A program made the position numbers and the translations under genes. DNA of 9,574 nucleotides from Chloroflexia bacterium. GTDB lineage: Bacteria; Chloroflexota; Chloroflexia; Thermomicrobiales; UBA6265. The number at the start of each line of letters is the position of its first letter. Position 1 is the first letter of the stretch. Where the stretch lies: positions 1 to 9,574 of the forward strand of contig JACCYK010000300.1 of the NCBI GenBank assembly GCA_013696525.1. Direction: 5' to 3'. The notes beneath the pieces were generated by a model. That model saw nothing but the letters and a program-made list of their open reading frames with translations. It searched no databases and was not told the origin of the DNA. Below are positions 1 through 5,350 of this stretch, piece after piece.

Positions 1-108
1 GCGGTGCTGGTGACCCGCTGCCGCACCTTGGCGCACCAGCGCCGCCCGATCAAGACCCGTACCCGCTACCACCGGTGGCCCCGTGAACGCCGAGGAAAAC
101 GCAAGTGA
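1..108 (+). CDS. 3' end of an unidentified gene with a very basic C-terminus
   Basis: Frame 1 is open from the window edge to a TGA at 106-108 and gives 35 residues, ending in a strongly basic tail (…YHRWPRERRGKRK). The start lies outside the window. About half of the last 25 residues are Arg, Lys or His. That pattern suggests a nucleic-acid-binding tail, and the C-termini of some DDE transposases look similar, but no catalytic motif is visible here, so the family is not assigned. The other two + frames are either closed or proline-rich and unlikely. The gene converges on the hydroxypyruvate isomerase gene, with only 37 bp between the two stops, and that gap is partly filled by a heptamer repeat. 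It could also be an unrelated hypothetical protein. Confidence 0.4.
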   Translation, partial: AVLVTRCRTLAHQRRPIKTRTRYHRWPRERRGKRK

Positions 109-126
109 TTAGCCGAAGTTGGTATT

Positions 127-161
127 ACGACTCACGACCTATGACTCACGACTCGTCAGTC
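127..161. repeat. Degenerate 7-bp tandem repeat overlapping a stop codon
   Basis: Four consecutive heptamers are visible: ACGACTC (127-133), ACGACCT (134-140), ATGACTC (141-147) and ACGACTC (148-154), with a decayed fifth unit GTCAGTC (155-161). On the minus strand the unit junctions read TGA (146-148), TAG (139-141) and TGA (132-134), followed by TAA (125-127). The stops are spaced by 7, so they fall in all three minus-strand frames, and the first one is the actual stop of the hydroxypyruvate isomerase gene. One and a half units of the same sequence (ACGACTCACG) recur at the 3' end of the pyruvate kinase gene (1218-1227). No transposase is linked to it. Confidence 0.7.
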
Positions 162-931
162 GCGCCGGTGAGCGGGCCGAACGAGGCCTCGGTGCCACCG
201 GGCGGGTTATATTCCAGGCCGACCCAACCGGTATACCCTGAATCATCGATGACCGAGTAGACATACGGGAAATTGATCTCGCCGGTGCCGGGTTGGTGCC
301 GGGCCGGGCTGTCGGCGACCTGGATATGGCCGATCCGATCGGCCAGCTTCTGGAAGGTTTGCGTGATGTTCCCCTCGGCCCGTTGGGCGTGATAGAAGTC
401 GTACTGCAATTGCAGATGGGGGTTCCCAACCCGGTCGATCAGCGCCATCGCGGCGGCCGAGGTTGGCACCAGGAAGCTGGGGGCGTCAAACGGGTTGAGC
501 GGCTCGATCCCCAGCCCGAAGCCGGCGGCTTTCGTCTCCGCGGCGGCAAAGGCCAAGTTCTCGGCCGCCACCGCCAGTTGATCCTCCACCGGAACGCCTG
601 GCAGGGCCTTGCCGACCAGGCAGTTGAACCGCCCGGGCCGCAGCACCGCCGCCAGGTCGAGGGCACGAGCCACGCCATCGCGGAACTCGCCCAGCCGCGC
701 CCGATCGTTGGCGATGCCGCGATCACCGGCGGCGAAATCGCCGGCCGGAAAGTTGAAGAGCGCCAGCTCCACCCCGGTCCGATCGAGGGCGGCCCGCAAG
801 GCGCTGGCATCCTCGGCGTACGGAAAGAGGATCTCGACCGCCCCGAAGCCGGCCGCGGCGGCGCGCTCGATCCGCTCGACGACGGGGTACTCGGTGAACA
901 GCATGGTCAAATTCGCGGCAAACCGGGGCAC
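146..931 (-). CDS. hyi: Hydroxypyruvate isomerase family (TIM-barrel sugar isomerase)
   Basis: A 261-residue AP endonuclease-2-like TIM barrel of the Hyi/OtnI family, cytoplasmic. Hyi (EC 5.3.1.22) interconverts hydroxypyruvate and tartronate semialdehyde; the sister enzyme OtnI isomerises 2-oxo-tetronate. Visible family marks are the N-terminal strand PRFAANLTMLFTEYP (residues 2-16), IEPLN with probable catalytic and metal-binding Glu143, QYDFYHAQ (Asp178, His181), GHIQVAD (Gln204) and GLEYNP with the second catalytic Glu240. These agree with the two-glutamate isomerase mechanism proposed for E. coli Hyi. The length is normal for the family. I chose the GTG at 929-931 because AGGGAGGAG lies 5 nt before it and the protein then begins at the conserved first strand; an in-frame TTG 36 bp upstream has no comparable site. 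A short palindrome, TTACGGCGTAA (945-955), abuts the ribosome binding site. Pyruvate kinase lies upstream on the same strand, 291 bp away. No otnK or denD neighbour is visible, so Hyi is preferred over OtnI but not proven. Confidence 0.85.
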   Translation of the reverse strand: MPRFAANLTMLFTEYPVVERIERAAAAGFGAVEILFPYAEDASALRAALDRTGVELALFNFPAGDFAAGDRGIANDRARLGEFRDGVARALDLAAVLRPGRFNCLVGKALPGVPVEDQLAVAAENLAFAAAETKAAGFGLGIEPLNPFDAPSFLVPTSAAAMALIDRVGNPHLQLQYDFYHAQRAEGNITQTFQKLADRIGHIQVADSPARHQPGTGEINFPYVYSVIDDSGYTGWVGLEYNPPGGTEASFGPLTGATDES

Positions 932-1002
932 GGGCGCTCCTCCCTTACGGCGTAAATCGGCCGGCAATCTGTTACCCTAACGGTCATTCCGTCTCGCGGC
1001 CA

Positions 1003-1173
1003 AGCTCGGGAATGAATGGCCCAGAGGGCGCCCCGAGCTGAAATCACAAAACCTTCCTAAAGGATGCTCGTTGTTTCAATCAGAGGCTGTTTCCTCAGTA
1101 CAGAAGCCGGATTTCCAGTCATCAGCCGGTTTCAGCCGGGTTTGTGTATGTAGCTCGGGGATTTATTCCCGAG
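1003..1173. repeat. Inverted pair of hairpin repeats (REPIN- or MITE-like)
   Basis: The gap between hyi and pyk (932-1222) has no gene, but it holds two related palindromes in opposite orientation. The left copy (1003-1039) starts AGCTCGGGAATGAAT and ends CCCCGAGCT; these arms pair over 8 bp. The right copy (1152-1173, outer edge to about 1175) read on the minus strand is AACTCGGGAATAAAT followed by CCCCGAGCT, and folds as an 8-bp stem with a TTTA loop. The copies match at 22 of 24 positions, apart from a 13-bp insertion in the left one (1018-1030) that forms its own small GCCC-AGA-GGGC stem. About 112 bp of less GC-rich sequence separates them, including AGCCGG-led near-repeats at about 1101-1142. 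Two REP-like palindromes in inverse orientation is the arrangement of a REPIN or a small non-autonomous element. No RAYT transposase is in the window. Confidence 0.6.
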
Positions 1174-1217
1174 TTTCCTTCGAGGACGATACCACCGTTG
1201 GCCCAAACTGCTAACGT

Positions 1218-1227
1218 ACGACTCACG
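1218..1227. repeat. Second, short copy of the stop-codon heptamer
   Basis: ACGACTCACG here equals one heptamer unit plus three bases of the next, as in the array at 127-161. Again the minus-strand TGA inside it (1223-1225) is the stop codon of the adjacent gene, pyruvate kinase. Ten bases alone could be chance; the identical placement on a stop codon is what makes it notable. Confidence 0.4.
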
Positions 1228-2668
1228 TTCCCAACCGGCGGACGTGGATCATGTTGGTGCGGCCGGAGACGCGGGTCATCGGCAGGGAGCCGGCGATTAG
1301 GGCGTAGGTGCCGTCGGTGGCCAGACCGAGGTCGATGATCTGGCGGCCGGCGATGCGGAAGAGGTGGTCCGGGTCGTCCTCCAAGGGGACGACCGTGGCC
1401 CGCACGCCCCAGACCAGGTTCAAGCGACGGGCCATCGACTCCTCGGTGGCGACGCCGATGATCGGCGGCCGCGGCCGGTACTTGGCGACGCGGCGGACCG
1501 CGGAACCGGTGATCGTGAAGACGACGATGTGCTCGACCGGCGATTGCTCCGCCAGCTCGCGGGCGGCGCGGGCGATCGCGTCGGCGAAGATCTGGGTCGG
1601 CTCGCGGTCCGGCAGCGGCTTGGCCGAGGTCTCGGAGCGGATCGGCCCGTCCCGCTCCGCCTCGCGGATGATCCGGCCCATCGTCAGGACCGCCTCGACC
1701 GGATAGTCGCCGACCGCGGTCTCGGCCGAGAGCATCACGGCATCGGTGCCATCCCAGACCGCGTTGGCGACGTCGCTGGTCTCGGCCCGCGTCGCCACCG
1801 GCTGCGTGATCATCGACTCCAGCATCTGGGTCGCCGTGATCACCGGCACCGCCAGCTCATTGGCGACCTTGATGATGTCCTTCTGGGCCCGCGGCACCCG
1901 CTCCGGCGCCATCTGCACCCCGAGGTCGCCGCGGGCGACCATCAGCCCATCGGCAACGCCGGCGATCGCCCGCAGGTTAGCCAGGGCGTCCGGGCGCTCG
2001 ATCTTGGCGATCAGGCCGGGGCCATTGGGGCCGCCGGCGAACTCGCGGGCCAGGCGCAGGTCGTACTCCTCGGCGATGAAGCTGAGGCCGAGGAAATCGA
2101 CTCCTTGTTGCAGGCCCCAGGCCAGATCGGTCCGATCAACCTCGGTCAGGGAGCCGCCCCGGATCGGGGCACCAGGCAGGGTGACGCCTTGGCGACCGAG
2201 GAGCTGGCCGCCGCGCCCGACCTGGCAGATCGCGACGTGGCCGGTAATGCTCTCCACCAGGAGCTCGATCAAGCCATCAGAGATCAGGATCCGCGAGCCG
2301 ACCTGGATCGCATCGAACAGGGCTGGATAGTCGATCCCGATCCGGGTCGCGGTCGTCGGCTCCGGCGTATTGACGATTTCGAGCTTGCTGCCGCGGGCGA
2401 CGGGAATTCGCTCGCCGTTTGCCAGGGGGCCGGTGCGAATCTTGAGACCCCGCAAGTCGAACAAGATCGGGACCATCCGGCCCAGCTCGGCGGAGGTCGA
2501 GCGCACGTCGTCGATCATCTGAGCCCGTTCATCGGGCGAGCCGTGGGCGGCATTGATGCGGACGACATCGACCCCGGCCTGGAACAACGCGGTCAGCGTC
2601 TCACGACTCGACGACGCTGGGCCGAGGGTGGCGACGATCTTCACCCGTCGCTCATCATAGACACCCAA
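1223..2668 (-). CDS. pyk: Pyruvate kinase
   Basis: A 481-residue pyruvate kinase (EC 2.7.1.40): PEP + ADP to pyruvate + ATP, the last step of glycolysis, cytoplasmic. The first strand is RRVKIVATLGPAS (residues 7-19), then RINAAHG (37-43), DLRGLKIRTG (71-80), the B domain at about 80-180, the catalytic signature LIAKIERPDAL with Lys222, MVARGDLGV (243-251), TATQMLESM (278-286) and the C-terminal allosteric-type domain from about 350. Two positions are unusual. The Ser that normally helps bind K+ (RxNxSHG) is Ala41, and the residue equivalent to rabbit Glu117 is Lys76, the Lys type associated with K+-independent enzymes. The Pro of the usual QGPKIR motif is Leu75. The start is chosen as TTG 2666-2668: AAAGGGG lies 6 nt upstream and the protein begins at the usual place. 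An ATG at 2743 would add a 25-residue non-conserved extension without a ribosome site. The stop lies in a heptamer repeat. Confidence 0.93.
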   Translation of the reverse strand: MGVYDERRVKIVATLGPASSSRETLTALFQAGVDVVRINAAHGSPDERAQMIDDVRSTSAELGRMVPILFDLRGLKIRTGPLANGERIPVARGSKLEIVNTPEPTTATRIGIDYPALFDAIQVGSRILISDGLIELLVESITGHVAICQVGRGGQLLGRQGVTLPGAPIRGGSLTEVDRTDLAWGLQQGVDFLGLSFIAEEYDLRLAREFAGGPNGPGLIAKIERPDALANLRAIAGVADGLMVARGDLGVQMAPERVPRAQKDIIKVANELAVPVITATQMLESMITQPVATRAETSDVANAVWDGTDAVMLSAETAVGDYPVEAVLTMGRIIREAERDGPIRSETSAKPLPDREPTQIFADAIARAARELAEQSPVEHIVVFTITGSAVRRVAKYRPRPPIIGVATEESMARRLNLVWGVRATVVPLEDDPDHLFRIAGRQIIDLGLATDGTYALIAGSLPMTRVSGRTNMIHVRRLGT

Positions 2669-2787
2669 TCCTAACCCCTTTCCCGCTCGGCGTATGGTGC
2701 GCCCCGCCAGCGCGGTTCGGTCGTCACCGCTGGTCTTCACCATTGGGATGGTACCAGGGGTCACGACGTTCGTGTGGCCCTGGCACG

Positions 2788-2809
2788 GCCGGGACGGGGC
2801 GTCCCCGGC
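2788..2809. other. Stem-loop in the pyk/permease intergenic region
   Basis: GCCGGGACG (2788-2796) pairs with CGTCCCCGGC (2800-2809), giving nine base pairs with one bulged base and a GGG loop. It lies between the divergent pyk and AI-2E genes, upstream of the candidate -10 of the + strand gene. It may be an operator or simply GC-rich structure. There is no T-run, so it is not a classical terminator. Confidence 0.35.
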
Positions 2810-2836
2810 GCAACGAATCCACCGGCCCGATTGATC

Positions 2837-2842
2837 TACAAT
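2837..2842 (+). promoter_or_regulatory. Candidate -10 box (TACAAT) for the AI-2E gene
   Basis: TACAAT matches the sigma-70 -10 consensus at five of six positions and stands out in a GC-rich intergenic region. The -35 position (about 2815-2820, GAATCC) is poor. The predicted start, near 2849, would place two stem-loops at the very 5' end of the transcript. Moderate to low confidence. Confidence 0.35.
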
Positions 2843-2851
2843 GCCCGTCAC

Positions 2852-2914
2852 CTCCGGCGGCACGCCGCCCGGGCGATCGCCACGCCGCCGGAGTCGGCTC
2901 ACCGGTGTCCGGTG
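2852..2914 (+). promoter_or_regulatory. Structured leader with two perfect stem-loops
   Basis: CTCCGGCGGC (2852-2861) and GCCGCCGGAG (2884-2893) form a perfect 10-bp stem; the 22-nt loop contains the palindrome GCCCGGGC. Immediately downstream, CACCGG (2900-2905) and CCGGTG (2909-2914) form a perfect 6-bp stem with a 3-nt loop. Both sit between the candidate -10 box and the start of the AI-2E gene, so they would be in its 5' leader. No known riboswitch consensus is recognised. Whether the RNA is regulatory is inference; GC-rich sequence forms such stems more often than average sequence does. Confidence 0.4.
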
Positions 2915-2952
2915 CCACGTACCATCAGCTCGTCAGGATGCTTGGAAGCTGG

Positions 2953-4149
2953 ATGACTATCGCCCCACCCCCATCGCGACCAGGCCCGACGCCGATTCCC
3001 ATATCTCCCCGCGGCCGAACGATCCTGATCATTGCCGGGATCCTGGCGGTCCTGTTCCTGATCAACGCCGCCCCGATCGTGCCCCGGTTGCTGATCCTGG
3101 GCGCGGCCCTGGCGCTGATCCTCTCCTTCCCGGTGCAACTGCTGGAACGGGTCATGACCCGCCGGCTGGCGATCCTGCTCACCGTGCTCGGCCTGCTGTT
3201 GTTGATCGTGATCGCCTTGCTCGTCTTCATCCCGGTCCTGGTCTTTCAACTAACGGAGCTGATCGCCAATTCGCCCCAATATCTCGATCAGCTCCAGGAC
3301 GTCTCGATGCGGGCCTTGCAGTGGCTGCGCGACCGCGGCTTCTCCACGGCTGAGCCGGCCGAGGTCATCCAGCAGACCCGTGATCAGATCCTGGCCCAAG
3401 CCCAGGGGATGGTCCAGGATGCCCTGGCCAATATCCTCGATGCGGTGACGCAGACCGTGAGCGCCCTGATCGGCATCTTCGGCGTCATCTTCGTCGCGGT
3501 CTACATGCTGGCCGACGTCGGCCGCTTTCGAGCGGGGTTCATTAAGCTCACGCCGCGCCGCTACCAGGGCGACGCGGCGGCCCTGTGGCAGATGCTCAGC
3601 ACGTCGCTCAGCCGGTACATCGGCGGCATCCTGATCTCGATCACGGTCCAAGGGGTCGCCGCCATGATCGCGCTCCTGGTGATCGATGTCCGCTACGCCG
3701 TGCTGTGGGGGTTGTGGACCGCGATGACCGCCGTCCTGCCTTATATCGGCGCCTACCTGGGCGCGGTGCCGGCCGTAATCTTCGCCTTTTTCGATTCACC
3801 GTTGAAGGCGCTGGTGACGGTCGGCATCTACATCGCCATCAACCAGCTCGAAGGGAATTTTCTCACCCCTCGAATCCAAGGGGAAGCGGTCCGGGTCCAT
3901 CCAATGCTGATTTTTCTGGCGGTGCTGGCCGGCAGCGAGATCGGCGGCTTACTTGGGGCGGTGATCGCGGTCCCCACCCTGGCCGTGCTCCGGGTGCTCG
4001 TGGAGTTCTTCGCCCACCGGCTCTATGTTCCGGCCGATAGCGATACGCGCCCGGAGGGCCGCGCTGGTGAGCCCGCCGACGAGGCCGGCAATGGTCTCGA
4101 AGTTCCCGTTCGATCCGAGTCACGGGTGGCTTCTCACCCGACCGCTTAG
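2953..4149 (+). CDS. AI-2E family integral membrane permease
   Basis: A 398-residue member of the AI-2E transporter family (PF01594, formerly UPF0118). Members include the E. coli AI-2 exporter TqsA and Na+/H+ antiporters, so the substrate cannot be told. It shows about eight hydrophobic segments: roughly 23-39, 45-63, 70-98, 165-187, 222-245, 248-280, 283-299 and 317-347. A soluble helical stretch (99-160) separates the first three from the rest, as is typical. Conserved motifs are PYIGAYLGAVPA (263-274), NQLEGNFLTPRIQG (297-310) and the HP…LAG…GG..GA..AVP stretch (316-341). A hydrophilic, acidic and proline-containing tail follows at 361-398. The start is uncertain: the ATG at 2953 has GGAAG 4 nt upstream, while an in-frame ATG at 2938 has AGG directly abutting it. 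The gene is divergent from pyk across a structured region. Its TAG stop overlaps the TAA stop of the convergent propeller gene. Confidence 0.9.
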   Translation: MTIAPPPSRPGPTPIPISPRGRTILIIAGILAVLFLINAAPIVPRLLILGAALALILSFPVQLLERVMTRRLAILLTVLGLLLLIVIALLVFIPVLVFQLTELIANSPQYLDQLQDVSMRALQWLRDRGFSTAEPAEVIQQTRDQILAQAQGMVQDALANILDAVTQTVSALIGIFGVIFVAVYMLADVGRFRAGFIKLTPRRYQGDAAALWQMLSTSLSRYIGGILISITVQGVAAMIALLVIDVRYAVLWGLWTAMTAVLPYIGAYLGAVPAVIFAFFDSPLKALVTVGIYIAINQLEGNFLTPRIQGEAVRVHPMLIFLAVLAGSEIGGLLGAVIAVPTLAVLRVLVEFFAHRLYVPADSDTRPEGRAGEPADEAGNGLEVPVRSESRVASHPTA

Positions 4150-5165
4150 CATGCCATCCGGACGACGACGAGCTTGTCGACGGCCGATTCGGCTCCCCAC
4201 ACTTCACCGGGCCGGCCATGGATCTGGCGGACCGCGGCGCCATGGTCCGGTAGGGGGAGGCTGCTAAAGGTCTCGGTATCGGGGTCGAAGCGGACGAGGG
4301 CGTTGGCGCTGAAGTCGCTCAGCCAGACATCGTCCCGCTCATCGACATACACGGCATAGGCTTGGGGCGTAGCGCCGGGGAGGCGCCACTCCCGCCACTC
4401 CCCGGTCGCCGGGTCATAGCGGCCAACCTGGCCGGCGTTCCACTCACTGATCCACAACACGCCGGCGGAGTCCTCCCAGACCCGGCGCGGACCGGCGCCG
4501 GCCGTGGGCGGTTCCAGCTCCGTGATCTGGATCCCGGCGGCGGTCTCCTCGATCAGTCCCAGGTAGTTGCCGGCGAGGGAGACGAAATAGATATCGCCGG
4601 CAGGGGTGACCGCGATGCCGTACGGCCCCCGGCCGCGCGGCGCCGGCCAGACCGCGACCACGCCCTCGGCAGGGTCGAGGCGGCCGATCAGCCCGGCCTG
4701 ATCGGTGAACCAGAGGACGCCGTCGCCGTCAAAGACGGCCGTGTTGAGATTGGCGAAACCGCTCGCCGCGGGCAGCGGATACGTTTCCACGGCCAGCGTC
4801 TCGGCATCGACCCGCACGATGGCGTTGAGCCCACCGTCGGTGACCCAGGCGGCGCCGTCCGGACCAACGATGACACCATGGGGCGCGGAGCCGGCGCCAA
4901 GCGAAATCCGCTCGCTGGCACCGGTCGCGGGGTCGAAGCGGCCGAGGACGCCACTGCCTTGGCCGGTGTACCAGACGCGGACGCCATCCGCCGCCGGCGC
5001 CACGTCGTGCGGATGGTCACCCGCCGGAACCGCGAAGGATTCCAGGCTGAGGCACGACGCCGGCGGAGTCTCGGCCGGGCTCCCCGCGGTCTGGGCGGCC
5101 GCCATCGGGGGCGCCGCGCCGAGGAGGAGGGCGCCGAACAAGACGGCGAGGACGGTGATCCGCAT
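4146..5165 (-). CDS. Secreted Vgb-like (streptogramin-lyase fold) beta-propeller protein
   Basis: A 339-residue protein with a Sec-type signal peptide: MRITVLAVLFGALLLGAAPP, probably cut near AAAQ at 22-25. The mature part is a propeller built of repeats of the PHG(I/V)-x-GPDG-x-x-W(F/V)T(D/E) type, seen at 95-110, 142-155, 181-196, 226-241, 268-284 and 312-326, each followed by an (I/V/L)-GR-(F/L/Y)-DP strand. This is the virginiamycin B lyase/NHL-like fold. In true Vgb, His and Glu of one PHG…WFTE blade are catalytic; here the His blade ends in Asp (His96, Asp110), the Glu241 blade lacks the His, and only the last blade keeps both (His316, Glu326) at odd spacing. Antibiotic lyase activity is therefore doubtful. 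Substrate or binding role is unknown. The mature protein has only two cysteines, Cys38 and the terminal Cys339. The start was chosen because AAAGGAG lies 8 nt before the ATG at 5163-5165; an ATG 21 bp upstream has no such site. Confidence 0.8.
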   Translation of the reverse strand: MRITVLAVLFGALLLGAAPPMAAAQTAGSPAETPPASCLSLESFAVPAGDHPHDVAPAADGVRVWYTGQGSGVLGRFDPATGASERISLGAGSAPHGVIVGPDGAAWVTDGGLNAIVRVDAETLAVETYPLPAASGFANLNTAVFDGDGVLWFTDQAGLIGRLDPAEGVVAVWPAPRGRGPYGIAVTPAGDIYFVSLAGNYLGLIEETAAGIQITELEPPTAGAGPRRVWEDSAGVLWISEWNAGQVGRYDPATGEWREWRLPGATPQAYAVYVDERDDVWLSDFSANALVRFDPDTETFSSLPLPDHGAAVRQIHGRPGEVWGAESAVDKLVVVRMAC

Positions 5166-5203
5166 GGTGCCGGCTCCTTTCTTCATGTTCGCGGGCCAGC
5201 ATG

Positions 5204-5232
5204 AGCATACCAGTGGGCCGCCACCTTGTCAG
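5204..5232 (-). promoter_or_regulatory. Sigma-70-type promoter of the Vgb-like gene
   Basis: Read on the minus strand, CTGACA (5227-5232, five of six to TTGACA) is separated by exactly 17 bp from TATGCT (5204-5209, four of six), which is preceded by an extended -10 TGG. Transcription would start near 5197, giving a leader of about 30 nt with the ribosome site inside it. This is one of the best promoter matches in the window. The rest of the gap up to the hydrolase stop (to 5350) holds no gene that I can support. Confidence 0.6.
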
Positions 5233-5350
5233 ATGGCGAAGAGCCGTTGGCGGCCAAGGAGCGTGGTGTGAGCCCTCCGACGAAGCAACAGGCATGCGGC
5301 GACGTCGCCAGATGCGGTTACGGTATGGAAGGGAGAAGGAATGCCGACGG

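Noticed and set aside
127..161. CRISPR-like array
   Set aside because: The unit is 7 bp with no spacers and no cas genes nearby; it is a simple tandem repeat.
971..981. GTTACCCTAAC inverted repeat upstream of hyi as an operator
   Set aside because: The arms are only 4 bp, and no clear promoter lies beside it; chance is the simpler explanation.
1364..2674. 436-codon open frame on the + strand
   Set aside because: It is antisense to pyruvate kinase; the minus frame has all the family motifs. The translation is low in complexity and rich in Asp, Arg and Gly, typical of the shadow frame in GC-rich DNA.
2669..2902. Longer N-terminus for pyruvate kinase (start up to 2902)
   Set aside because: The extra 78 residues are not part of the family and overlap the divergent regulatory region; the TTG at 2668 has a good ribosome site at the right distance.
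4146..5165. Calling the propeller gene a streptogramin (virginiamycin B) resistance lyase
   Set aside because: The fold agrees, but the catalytic His/Glu arrangement is not intact and the protein has a secretion signal, which does not fit the cytoplasmic resistance enzyme.
4362..5204. 280-codon open frame on the + strand
   Set aside because: It is antisense to the propeller gene, with compositionally biased Arg/Gly/Asp sequence and no ribosome site.
5298..5309. Perfect 12-bp palindrome GGCGACGTCGCC between the hydrolase and propeller genes
   Set aside because: A 12-bp palindrome is expected a few times by chance in a window of this size; it lacks a T-run for a terminator and does not overlap the promoter at 5204-5232.
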